From: Fluviicola sp.
Lineage (GTDB): Bacteria > Bacteroidota > Bacteroidia > Flavobacteriales_D > Crocinitomicaceae
Assembly: GCF_029266855.1 (NCBI RefSeq)
Contig: NZ_JAQSWB010000007.1
Coordinates: forward strand, 186,001-250,000
DNA: 64,000 bases
Reading direction: 5' to 3'
Shown here: positions 43,968 to 51,875 of the stretch, one piece after another
Numbering within the stretch: the first letter of the stretch is position 1
Layout of the letters: every line of letters begins with the position of its first letter
Program-made: the position numbers and the translations under genes
The notes under the pieces: model-generated
What the model was told of the DNA's origin: nothing
The model's input: the letters and a program-made list of their open reading frames with translations, nothing else
Databases searched by the model: none

Positions 43968-44720
43968 ATGTTAAAGATCACAAATTTACACGCGTCGATT
44001 GACGGAAAAGAAATACTTAAAGGACTTAACTTAGAAGTAAAAGCCGGAGAAGTACACGCTATTATGGGACCAAACGGTGCTGGAAAAAGTACTTTGGCAA
44101 GTGTTTTGGCAGGTCGCGAAGAATACGAAATCACAGAAGGATCAGTAAATTTTGACGGGGCTGACTTGCTTGAAATGGCAACGGAAGACCGTGCCAGAGA
44201 AGGTTTATTCCTGGCGTTTCAATATCCTGTTGAAATTCCCGGGGTTTCTAACATCAATTTCCTGCGTACTGCTTTGAATGAAATTCGCGAATACAGAGGA
44301 GAATCTTCTATTTCAGCAAAAGATTTCATGGCATTGGTAAAAGAGAAATCTGCAATTGTGGAGTTGGATGCAAAATTGGCTTCCCGTTCAGTAAACGAAG
44401 GATTTTCAGGAGGTGAGAAAAAACGCAACGAGATCTTCCAAATGGCAATGCTGGATCCGAAACTATCTATATTGGACGAAACGGATTCCGGACTGGATAT
44501 TGACGCACTTCGCATTGTTGCAAGCGGTGTAAACAAATTAAAATCTGATCAGAATGCAACGATCGTGATTACACATTACCAGCGTTTATTAGATTATATC
44601 GTTCCTGATTTTGTTCATGTACTTTACGATGGTAAAATTGTAAAATCAGGTCCGAAAGAACTGGCACTTGAATTGGAAGAAAAAGGTTACGATTGGATCA
44701 AAGCAGAATTTGCTAATTAA
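43968..44720 (+). CDS. sufC: Fe-S assembly ATPase SufC
   Basis: A 250-residue ABC ATPase of the SufBCD complex. Walker A is GPNGAGKST at 34-42, the ABC signature is FSGGEKKRNE near 145-154, and Walker B is LSILDETDSGLD near 165-176; the D-loop-like SGLDIDAL is family typical. It is soluble and non-transport. It lies 76 bp after sufB, separated by a hairpin, and 8 bp before sufD. Confidence 0.96.
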   Translation: MLKITNLHASIDGKEILKGLNLEVKAGEVHAIMGPNGAGKSTLASVLAGREEYEITEGSVNFDGADLLEMATEDRAREGLFLAFQYPVEIPGVSNINFLRTALNEIREYRGESSISAKDFMALVKEKSAIVELDAKLASRSVNEGFSGGEKKRNEIFQMAMLDPKLSILDETDSGLDIDALRIVASGVNKLKSDQNATIVITHYQRLLDYIVPDFVHVLYDGKIVKSGPKELALELEEKGYDWIKAEFAN

Positions 44721-44728
44721 TATAAATC

Positions 44729-46003
44729 ATGCAGATGCAAACCATTGAAAAAGAATCGGCAGCAAGTGTGAATTGGCAATTAAACGGCTCTTTTCTGTTA
44801 CATCCCGAATTGCGAAAAAAAGCACTTGATGTATTAGATAACACTGCTTTCCCTACGACTAAAACAGAAGCATGGAAATATACACGTGTTGCTAAAATCA
44901 AGAACAGTCATTTATCTGTCCAGGAAAATCCGGTTTCTCTAATCGGGAATTACGGTTTGTCCGCGGATCATATTCAGTATGTTTTTATAAACGGACATTT
45001 TTCAGAGGAGCTTTCTTCCAAATCATATCCGGAAGGCATGAAAATTCTTCCGCTCTCTAAAATGGATGAAGCTGAAGTTCGTGTTCTGGGTGGAAATGTA
45101 TTATTGGATGGAGAAGTTTTTTCTGCAATCAATACGGCTTATGCAACGGATGGATTATATGTTCATGTTTCTGCCAAAATGCAGATCGAACCGGTAATTG
45201 AAATCATTCAAATTAATACCGAAAAGAATATCCTGACGAATTTACGTCACGTATTGGTTTCTGAAGCATTCTCGGAAGTTAAATTCATTCAGCGATCTCT
45301 TTCTGTTGATGGTTCGGATAATTTCACGAATGTAATTTCAGAAATTCATGTCGGAAAGAATTCAAAAGTGACGATTGACAAACTGCAGGAAGAACACGAA
45401 TCCTGTTTTCAGATTTCAACTGAATTGGTTAATCAGCACCAGGATTCCAATTTCACGATCAATACTGTTACTCTAAACGGTTTATTGGTTCGCAATAATT
45501 TAACGATTGAGGTCGATGGCCAAAATTGTGAATCAAATTTGAATGGCGCCTATATTCTGAATGGAAATCAACACGTTGATAATCATACGGTAGTAGATCA
45601 TAAAGTAGCAAACTGCGAATCCAACGAATTATATAAGGGTGTAATCGACGGAAAAGCAACTGCCGTATTCAACGGAAAGGTTTACGTTCGTAAGGACGCT
45701 CAAAAAATCAATGCCTTCCAATCCAACGCAAATGTATTGCTGAGCGATGACGCAACGGTTAACAGCAAACCTGAATTGGAAATCTATGCAGATGACGTAA
45801 AGTGTTCGCACGGATCAACCACCGGTCAGTTAGACGAGGAAGCCGTTTTTTATCTGCGTGCAAGAGGTTTGAGTGAGGCGAGTGCAAGACAATTAATGGT
45901 AGGTGCTTTCATCGAAGATGTTATCCAAAAAATAGAAAACGAAGTATTTACCGACCGTATTCATACTGTACTGAAAGAACGTTTCAATTGGGTTATTGAA
46001 TAA
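44729..46003 (+). CDS. sufD: Fe-S cluster assembly protein SufD
   Basis: A 424-residue SufD-type protein, less conserved than SufB. The family motifs are visible as KTEAWKYTRVAKI near 46-58, GSTTGQLDEEAVFYLRARGL near 363-382 (the conserved HGxTxGxxDEEALFYL region) and ARQLMVGAFIEDVI. It forms the SufBC2D complex. A strong hairpin terminator follows at 46025, ending this transcription unit ahead of tlyA. sufS and sufE are not next but 6 kb away. Confidence 0.93.
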   Translation: MQMQTIEKESAASVNWQLNGSFLLHPELRKKALDVLDNTAFPTTKTEAWKYTRVAKIKNSHLSVQENPVSLIGNYGLSADHIQYVFINGHFSEELSSKSYPEGMKILPLSKMDEAEVRVLGGNVLLDGEVFSAINTAYATDGLYVHVSAKMQIEPVIEIIQINTEKNILTNLRHVLVSEAFSEVKFIQRSLSVDGSDNFTNVISEIHVGKNSKVTIDKLQEEHESCFQISTELVNQHQDSNFTINTVTLNGLLVRNNLTIEVDGQNCESNLNGAYILNGNQHVDNHTVVDHKVANCESNELYKGVIDGKATAVFNGKVYVRKDAQKINAFQSNANVLLSDDATVNSKPELEIYADDVKCSHGSTTGQLDEEAVFYLRARGLSEASARQLMVGAFIEDVIQKIENEVFTDRIHTVLKERFNWVIE

Positions 46004-46024
46004 TCCAATCCGAATATTTTGAAG

Positions 46025-46052
46025 ATCCAGTGGCAAAAACTACTGGATTTTT
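46025..46052 (+). terminator. Intrinsic terminator after sufD
   Basis: ATCCAGT pairs with ACTGGAT over a 10-nt loop, followed by TTTTTC. It ends the sufABCD transcript. Confidence 0.75.
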
Positions 46053-46101
46053 CATTTTACATTCACCCCACTGTGAGGAACACAATTCGCAATTAATAAA
46101 T

Positions 46102-46109
46102 TACTTTTG
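46102..46109 (+). promoter_or_regulatory. -7 promoter element of tlyA, 4 nt before the ATG
   Basis: TACTTTTG fits TAnnTTTG. It ends 4 nt before the tlyA ATG and would give a leaderless transcript. Confidence 0.45.
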
Positions 46110-46113
46110 CATT

Positions 46114-46845
46114 ATGGAAGAACGTTTGGATAAAATATTGGTCGACCGGGGCTTGGTAACCTCCAGAACACGTGGTGAAGAGCTGATAAAAAACGGGGAC
46201 GTCCTTGTAAACGGTATTTCAATAGAAAAACCCGGGAAGAAAATTTCGGTGGATTCCAAGATCTTACTCTTAAATGAAGAATTAACCTGGGTTTCAAGAG
46301 GCGCACTAAAGCTGCTCAAGGCTATCGAACATTTTCGAATCCCGGTTGCGGATCTCACGTTCATTGACCTGGGCGCTTCAACGGGTGGTTTCACCGAGGT
46401 TTTGTTGAGTAAGGGTGCACAACACGTTTTTTGTGTAGATGTTGGCCACGGGCAATTGCACGAACGAATCCGGTCAAATCCTGCCATAACAAATATTGAA
46501 AAAACGCATATCCGCGAATTAACTAATGCACATATTCCCGAAACGGTAGACGGGATCGTGATCGATGTTTCATTTATTTCCCTGGAAAAAGTACTTCCCT
46601 TCACCGGAAATTTTGTAAAACAGGGTGGAGTTTTGGTTGCTTTGATCAAACCGCAATTCGAATTGGAAAAACGCTTCCTTAACAAACACGGTGTCGTTAA
46701 AAGTGCTGCTGTTTACCCAGAGATCTTAAAACGAATCGAAAAATCGGTGCATGATTCACATTTTGAAGTACAGGGCATCATAGATTCCCCGATCATCGGC
46801 GGAGACGGAAATAAGGAGTTTTTGTTGTTCGCAACGAAGAAGTAA
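46114..46845 (+). CDS. tlyA: TlyA-family rRNA (cytidine-2'-O)-methyltransferase
   Basis: A 243-residue protein with an N-terminal S4 RNA-binding domain (RLDKILVDRGLVTSRTRGEELIKNG; residues 3-27) and a C-terminal Rossmann methyltransferase with the SAM motif FIDLGASTGGFTEVL near 81-95, followed by DVSFISLEKVLP and ALIKPQFE. TlyA proteins methylate 16S/23S rRNA at cytidine and in some species are called haemolysins. Start MEERLDKIL is chosen over a frame extending 28 codons upstream, which has no conserved content and crosses the promoter. Confidence 0.9.
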   Translation: MEERLDKILVDRGLVTSRTRGEELIKNGDVLVNGISIEKPGKKISVDSKILLLNEELTWVSRGALKLLKAIEHFRIPVADLTFIDLGASTGGFTEVLLSKGAQHVFCVDVGHGQLHERIRSNPAITNIEKTHIRELTNAHIPETVDGIVIDVSFISLEKVLPFTGNFVKQGGVLVALIKPQFELEKRFLNKHGVVKSAAVYPEILKRIEKSVHDSHFEVQGIIDSPIIGGDGNKEFLLFATKK

Positions 46846-46850
46846 TAACC

Positions 46851-46910
46851 ATTTCCCGCAGAACGCTTACGCCTTAGCTTCAGCGTTGGCGCATTGCGCG
46901 GATTACGCAA
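46851..46910. repeat. Dispersed intergenic repeat after tlyA
   Basis: AACGCTTACGCCTTAGCTTC and AGCGTTGGCGCATTGCGCGG resemble the element at 24051-24108 in order and partly in sequence. Confidence 0.45.
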
Positions 46911-46925
46911 ATTTTAATGGAATAA

Positions 46926-46956
46926 AAAAGTCCATTCGAGAAGCGAACAGACTTTT
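46926..46956 (-). terminator. Intrinsic terminator of the subtilase gene
   Basis: AAAAGTC pairs with GACTTTT and an inner TTCG with CGAA. It lies about 30 bp past the stop codon on the minus strand. Confidence 0.65.
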
Positions 46957-46987
46957 AATAAAAATTACTCCAGAAAGAAAGCAGGTG

Positions 46988-48988
46988 TTATCTCACCAAT
47001 TTTGAATTAGCACTCAAAGTACCTTTTTCATATAAATTGAGAATATACATTCCATTGCTATAATTCTCAAGTGAGATTAGTGTAGTTGTCGAATCTAAAG
47101 TTCCGGTTTCCCAAACCAATTCTCCCAAGGTATTGTATAATTTCAAATTTTGATTCCCTGTAAGTTTATCCATCTTCAATTCATATAAATGTTCACCTAC
47201 TCTGGACAAGATTAATTGATCCAAGTCAACTTCCGGTAAACCTACCACTTCATTTAAAGAATTTATGCAGCTAACTCTTCCGTAGAACATGTAAGGGTCA
47301 TATCCAGGCGTGCTTGGGAAAAAATTATAATCATATACTCCCGTTGGAGAGGGCAATGCGTGAACCTTTTCAGCTCCATCACGAAGTACCTGAGTGACTT
47401 GTGCACTTGTTAAATTCGGATTTTTCTCCAAAATCAGTGCGGCAATTGATGCAACTATTGGACTAGATACTGAAGTTCCTGTTTTAATAACATAATCACC
47501 TGAATTATCACCATTATTTCCTTGAAGATCGATAGTTTGAATTAATGTGCCTGGCGCAACAACATCATAACCATATGAAGGATCACCACCAATAGAACAA
47601 TATTCAAAGGTTCCAGACCAATCGTTAACCAAATAAGTGGCTACCATTAAATCGTCTGGGTTAGTCATCCCAACTCCAATAACACCTAATTGATTTGCTG
47701 GGAAATTACTAACATAACTATTGGTATTGTCTGGGTCATTTCCAGTTGTGGCAACCATTATGATGCCTAAAAATCCGCCATTACCATCCGGTCTCCCAAC
47801 CAAACGTGCATTGTTCAATTCATTCACAATGTTTGAACTATACTCAATTACAAAGCTCATATTAATAATGTCAACCTCATCCTCAATTGCCTTTTGCAAA
47901 GCAATTACTATTTGAGCAGATGAGATTTCAGTCCCAACAAGATATGGATGAATCTCTGCGTCAAATGCCACTCCAACCGCTATTTTTTCTCCCGTATCAT
48001 GATTATTAGGAGTTGCTCCAATAACACCAGCGACTGACATCCCATGCCCATCGTAATCGGAATACGTATTGGTAGTAAAATAAGTTCCGTTATTCATAAT
48101 ACAATCATAACCTGGTGCAAGCGTGCTTAGATCCGGATGGTCATATTCAAATCCTCCCACATCAATAATTCCAATTTTAATCCCTTCACCCGTAAATCCT
48201 TCTTGCCAACATTCACAAATATCTGCATCTGCATCTGCCGTTCCATTCATTCCATTCCATATTAACCCACCACTATTGTCAATATGCCAGGTTCCATGGG
48301 TCGAATTGGGATTTAGTGATGTTTCAACAACCAATTCACAGTCCATCGGCTCACCACCAATAATGTTGGGTTGAGCAATCTTTACGTATGCCTGTTCATA
48401 CATATAAAGCATGTTAGCCAAAAGCATACTATTCATAATTGTATCCGGTTTCCCGACCATTTTAAAAATATAGGTCCAGCTTACATCATCATTTAAATTT
48501 GGAGATGGTCTATGGACCAATTCCAAACTATATTCACTCATCAAACTATCTATAACTAAAGAATCGATCAAAGGATTATGAAAGGTTACCAATATCTGGT
48601 CATCCGTCCGGTAGTAAAGCTGTTGCACATTCGGATCATAGGGATATTGTGTTAAAACGGGGGCGAAAATGCTTAGCTGTCCCGAATTAATAATCGAGTC
48701 TTTGATAGCTAACAGATCCTGAAGTGTTGCATTGCTATTGAACAAAATCTCATTAAAATTCACGAGATCATCAAAATCAAAATTTAGTTCTTCAATTACA
48801 ACTGTGTCTAAGTATCCCGTATAAGCACTATCATTCTGACATCTGAACAATAGTACATCCGGCTGAAGATACCACCAACTCTTGGTTCCATCTTCATTGT
48901 AATAAAAAACGCTGTCTATATTTTGAGAGAATCCAAAATTGGAATTACCAAAAAGAAAAAGCAGGCTGATAAGAATAGTTATTTTCAT
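46988..48988 (-). CDS. Subtilisin-like (S8) serine peptidase with T9SS sorting domain
   Basis: A 666-residue secreted protease. Signal peptide (ILISLLFLFGNSNFGFSQ), a pro-region to about 260, and the S8 catalytic domain at about 265-590 with Asp276 in IGIIDVGGF, His315 in GHGMSVAG and Ser506 in GTSVSSP. A type A T9SS domain closes it (residues 600-666; GNQNLKLYNTLGELVW, NGMYILNLYEKG, SKLVR). The DVGG form of the Asp motif is less common than DTGI/DSGI. A promoter TTTG-N19-TATATTCG is at 49017-49047. It lies inside the split suf locus without shared function. Confidence 0.88.
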   Translation of the reverse strand: MKITILISLLFLFGNSNFGFSQNIDSVFYYNEDGTKSWWYLQPDVLLFRCQNDSAYTGYLDTVVIEELNFDFDDLVNFNEILFNSNATLQDLLAIKDSIINSGQLSIFAPVLTQYPYDPNVQQLYYRTDDQILVTFHNPLIDSLVIDSLMSEYSLELVHRPSPNLNDDVSWTYIFKMVGKPDTIMNSMLLANMLYMYEQAYVKIAQPNIIGGEPMDCELVVETSLNPNSTHGTWHIDNSGGLIWNGMNGTADADADICECWQEGFTGEGIKIGIIDVGGFEYDHPDLSTLAPGYDCIMNNGTYFTTNTYSDYDGHGMSVAGVIGATPNNHDTGEKIAVGVAFDAEIHPYLVGTEISSAQIVIALQKAIEDEVDIINMSFVIEYSSNIVNELNNARLVGRPDGNGGFLGIIMVATTGNDPDNTNSYVSNFPANQLGVIGVGMTNPDDLMVATYLVNDWSGTFEYCSIGGDPSYGYDVVAPGTLIQTIDLQGNNGDNSGDYVIKTGTSVSSPIVASIAALILEKNPNLTSAQVTQVLRDGAEKVHALPSPTGVYDYNFFPSTPGYDPYMFYGRVSCINSLNEVVGLPEVDLDQLILSRVGEHLYELKMDKLTGNQNLKLYNTLGELVWETGTLDSTTTLISLENYSNGMYILNLYEKGTLSANSKLVR

Positions 48989-49016
48989 GTGATTCGTAAA
49001 TAGTGTTTATTGATTA

Positions 49017-49047
49017 CGAATATAGTAACAAATGTGTGAAATACAAA
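49017..49047 (-). promoter_or_regulatory. Promoter of the S8 peptidase gene
   Basis: On the minus strand TTTG (49044-49047), 19 bp and TATATTCG (49017-49024) match the consensus with one change at the -7 element. Confidence 0.5.
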
Positions 49048-49057
49048 TTTTACAAAA

Positions 49058-49090
49058 ATAAAAAAGAGGACCTAAATCCTCTTCTTTTTC
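49058..49090 (-). terminator. Intrinsic terminator downstream of the sigma-factor operon
   Basis: AAGAGGA pairs with TCCTCTT around a 7-nt loop with A/T runs on both sides. It ends the minus-strand operon whose last stop codon is at 49227. Confidence 0.75.
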
Positions 49091-49213
49091 AAGCCAGTTC
49101 TACCTTGCCTCGACTATTTCGTTATCGCTTGAGTTGTAGTAATTTTTCAAACTCCTTTGGAGAAGTTGACAACGAAATAAATATCTTTCTACCTCCTAGA
49201 TGACTTACTTATT

Positions 49214-49230
49214 AAAAGGTTGGAAATTAA
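49214..49230. repeat. 17-bp direct repeat, left copy
   Basis: AAAAGGTTGGAAATTAA is identical to 51814-51830. It includes the stop codon of the anti-sigma-like gene. The two copies bracket the three-gene sigma operon. Confidence 0.5.
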
Positions 49231-50603
49231 AATGAATATTTTATTTGGAGCTTCACTCCCTGGATATCATCAAACACCGCATTCTCACTTTTTAGCCTGG
49301 AAACAAACTGATACTGAATACCCAAGCCTAGTGCTGTTCTATTCTTAAACGGCGTAAAATGGTAATCTATTCCCGCTGTTGCTCCCAGCTGAAGTTTATT
49401 TGAATTGTATACATTTGTAATGGCTGTTCTGCTTTCTTCGTAACCATTCAGTAAACGATTCAATGCAACTCCTCCGTAAACGGTCAGCCCGCCTTTAAAG
49501 GTATAACCCACAGAAGAACTCAGGTGGATCGTATTCAATTTTTGGTTTGAACTGGTGTAACGGCCATTGACATAACTTCCGTTCGACTGTGCATACTGAC
49601 TAAATCCAAGATCCTGTGTAAATCTCACTTTTCCTAAGTAAGCATGATACTGGAAATCTCCGGCAATTCCCATGGAAGGGATTGAACTTGAGAAGGCGCT
49701 TCGGTTCTTCTCGTTGATAAAGGCAAACTGTCCGCCCACCAATACACTGAATTTCGGTCTGAATACCGGCTTATAAGGTAAGAATGTAAAGTCTCCGATC
49801 ACACCCGGAACAAAAGGAATCTCTTTCCGTGCAAGCACATCCAAATCGGCTTCATCCGTATCAACAGGAATCAGTGTCTGCTCATTAGAGGTATTTACAA
49901 GCTCCTTGTTCTGAACCAAATTCGGGTTGACATTCAACTCACTGCTATGCAGACCAATTTCATTGTTCTTAACAACTGCAAAATCTTCCGGTTCCTTGTT
50001 TGTAACAAGCAATTCCTTCTGAACGTTTTGCTGAATTTGCACTTTATTCAATCCCGGATTTTCAGAAACCATCATTATTTCCTCGTCAGCAGAAGCGTTG
50101 TTTCCAGCTGGATTCGAGGATGCAATAACTTGATCTTTATTTTCCCCGGAAACAGTTCCGTTTTCAGCAGTGTTGAAAGCAAAAGAAGTTCTCTGCTCCT
50201 TATTCGAAACCATGTAATGATCCGTATAGAATGCGAGGAATACAAAAATTACCGAAGCCGCTGCCATTTTCATCCACGGAATCCGTGTAGATACCGGGTA
50301 ACTTAATGTGCTGTTCAATCGGTTCCAGACACGCTCCCTGGAAAGCTGTTCTTCGAGTTTCGACCAGCCATCACCGGAATTATTCGGCGACCAGTTTTCA
50401 TAAGATTCCACTAAGCCTTTGTCTGCGGAACTTCCGCTTGCCTCCAGGCTTTCATCCAAACGGTCCCAAACAGCGGAAACAGCCAGATCGGCCTCCAAAT
50501 TTTCCCAGACATCAGAAGACGGTATACCCGCATCCCAATTTTCAAAGGATTTTTGAAGAGACTGAAACTCCCGGTTTGAATTATTTAGATTTTCCAAAGA
50601 CAT
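49227..50603 (-). CDS. Anti-sigma-like single-span protein with C-terminal beta-barrel-like domain
   Basis: A 458-residue protein with no signal peptide. Residues 20-53 and 68-100 are a repeated motif (FENWDAGIPSSDVWENL then VWDRLDESL; YENWSPNNSGDGWSKLEEQ then VWNRLNSTL), predicted cytoplasmic and helical. One membrane helix lies near 112-127 (KMAAASVIFVFLAFYT). A long linker follows to about 280, rich in Asn, Glu and Val, and a C-terminal domain of antiparallel beta-strands (GYTFKGGLTVYGGVALNRLL, ALGLGIQYQFVSRL, VKLQIKYSF) resembles outer-membrane barrels. It starts 2 bp after the ECF sigma gene, which suggests that it is the sigma regulator. The function is inferred. Confidence 0.65.
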   Translation of the reverse strand: MSLENLNNSNREFQSLQKSFENWDAGIPSSDVWENLEADLAVSAVWDRLDESLEASGSSADKGLVESYENWSPNNSGDGWSKLEEQLSRERVWNRLNSTLSYPVSTRIPWMKMAAASVIFVFLAFYTDHYMVSNKEQRTSFAFNTAENGTVSGENKDQVIASSNPAGNNASADEEIMMVSENPGLNKVQIQQNVQKELLVTNKEPEDFAVVKNNEIGLHSSELNVNPNLVQNKELVNTSNEQTLIPVDTDEADLDVLARKEIPFVPGVIGDFTFLPYKPVFRPKFSVLVGGQFAFINEKNRSAFSSSIPSMGIAGDFQYHAYLGKVRFTQDLGFSQYAQSNGSYVNGRYTSSNQKLNTIHLSSSVGYTFKGGLTVYGGVALNRLLNGYEESRTAITNVYNSNKLQLGATAGIDYHFTPFKNRTALGLGIQYQFVSRLKSENAVFDDIQGVKLQIKYSF

Positions 50604-50605
50604 CT

Positions 50606-51124
50606 TTAAGAAACCAATTTTTGTTTTAGTACGGAACGCGCATAATTTAATTGAGACTTGGAAGTCCCTATCGAGATTTCCAGTTCCTCAGCAATTTCAG
50701 AATGCGACCATCCTTCCAATGCGTATAATTTCAATACCAAACCTGCTTTGGTCGGCAATAAATTAATTTCTTCGAGCACTTTCGCAAAAGGAATTCCTGT
50801 TTCCAGTTCGCTTTCCTCCTGATCCACGAAAGGAATATCTCCCAATTGGGTGAAATTCTTTCTTTTTCGCAGTGTCTGAAGACAGCAATTCACAGTTACT
50901 CTTCTCATCCAGCCCTCAAAGGAGCCAGTAAAGGTATAAGAGCCAATATTTTTGTAAATATGCATGTACGCATCGTGCAGCATGTCTTCCGCGTCCTGTG
51001 TATCGGAGCCGTATAACTTGCAGACTTTGAACAAATCCTTGGAGAAAAGACGATACAAACGTTCCTGTGCAGATCGTTCCCAATTTGCACAGCCTTCAAT
51101 GATATCTTTATACTCCGCAGACAT
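50606..51124 (-). CDS. ECF-type RNA polymerase sigma factor
   Basis: A 172-residue sigma-70 ECF factor. Region 2 spans about 20-90 (RLYRLFSKDLFKVCKLYGSD, DAEDMLHDAYMHIYKNIGSY) and region 4 about 110-165 (LLPTKAGLVLKLYALEG, SHSEIAEELEISIGTSKSQL). Its start overlaps the stop of the lipoprotein gene by one base and it ends 2 bp before the anti-sigma-like gene. It would direct RNA polymerase to envelope-stress or signal-responsive promoters; targets are not known. Confidence 0.9.
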   Translation of the reverse strand: MSAEYKDIIEGCANWERSAQERLYRLFSKDLFKVCKLYGSDTQDAEDMLHDAYMHIYKNIGSYTFTGSFEGWMRRVTVNCCLQTLRKRKNFTQLGDIPFVDQEESELETGIPFAKVLEEINLLPTKAGLVLKLYALEGWSHSEIAEELEISIGTSKSQLNYARSVLKQKLVS

Positions 51125-51777
51125 TATTCAACTTTTAACACCAATGCATTTGGAATTTGTTCGGTGATTTTGTTAAACATCTGAACGTTATAATCCTTAC
51201 TAATTACCACCGTTGGGGTACCATTCTGGTTCGGCTTTGCCGGATCATTTGACAAACTACTTGGAATAGTTGAAAATAGTTTATTTATGTCAAATCCAAT
51301 GTAAACCTGGTAATTTTTCTTCTTTTGAAGGAAGAATGGATTCAGTATTTTGAAATTCAAATCATCCAAATCCGTCCATTCAATTACCATAGGAAAAGTT
51401 TCACTTCCTTTTATATAAATTCCTTCTAAACGAATTGATGGGTTATTCGATTTATCTATAATCGTTTTCAATGAAAATTCGGTGTAGTCTCCCATCGGAA
51501 CATCCAGGGAAATTGCCAGGTTATCCTGGGTTGAAAATTGGACCTTCTGAACAGGTAAACTTTTGGTGATCTCTACTGCAGAACCTTTCTCCCGTATCCC
51601 TGAAACAGTGAACTCCTTGGAGTAAAAGAACCCTTTGTTTATGACATAATTCCCCTGACCATTGCAAACAGAGTGAAACCTCCAGTTCAGGTTCAGGTAA
51701 GCAGGCTGTTTGAGGTTGTATTTTTCACAACCTGTGCCAACGGCCACCAATATCAGTAATAGGTATAAGACCCTCAT
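51124..51777 (-). CDS. Lipoprotein of unknown function at head of the sigma operon
   Basis: A 217-residue lipoprotein. The signal peptide VLYLLLILVAVGTGC ends in a lipobox at Cys17, followed by EKYNLKQPAYLNLNWRFHSV. The mature part is beta-rich with no clear family assignment; a loose similarity to DUF4382-type lipoproteins is possible. It is the first gene of the operon that includes an ECF sigma and an anti-sigma-like protein, and it is translationally coupled to the sigma gene. A sensory role is possible but inferred from position. Confidence 0.7.
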   Translation of the reverse strand: MRVLYLLLILVAVGTGCEKYNLKQPAYLNLNWRFHSVCNGQGNYVINKGFFYSKEFTVSGIREKGSAVEITKSLPVQKVQFSTQDNLAISLDVPMGDYTEFSLKTIIDKSNNPSIRLEGIYIKGSETFPMVIEWTDLDDLNFKILNPFFLQKKKNYQVYIGFDINKLFSTIPSSLSNDPAKPNQNGTPTVVISKDYNVQMFNKITEQIPNALVLKVE

Positions 51778-51813
51778 TTGTAATCAATTTAAAGCTAAGA
51801 TACAGCTAAAATA

Positions 51814-51830
51814 AAAAGGTTGGAAATTAA
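51814..51830. repeat. 17-bp direct repeat, right copy
   Basis: AAAAGGTTGGAAATTAA lies 37 bp upstream of the lipoprotein start and about 46 bp before sufS. It matches 49214-49230 exactly. Confidence 0.5.
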
Positions 51831-51863
51831 TCTTATTTAGAACCTGTACAAATAGCATTTAAC

Positions 51864-51871
51864 TATCTTTG
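51864..51871 (+). promoter_or_regulatory. -7 promoter element of sufS, 4 nt before the ATG
   Basis: TATCTTTG matches TAnnTTTG exactly. It ends 4 nt before the sufS ATG; a leaderless transcript is predicted. Confidence 0.45.
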
Positions 51872-51875
51872 TATT

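Noticed and set aside
46030-46113. A 28-codon N-terminal extension of tlyA
   Set aside because: It crosses the promoter element and has no S4-domain content; the S4 domain begins at 46114.
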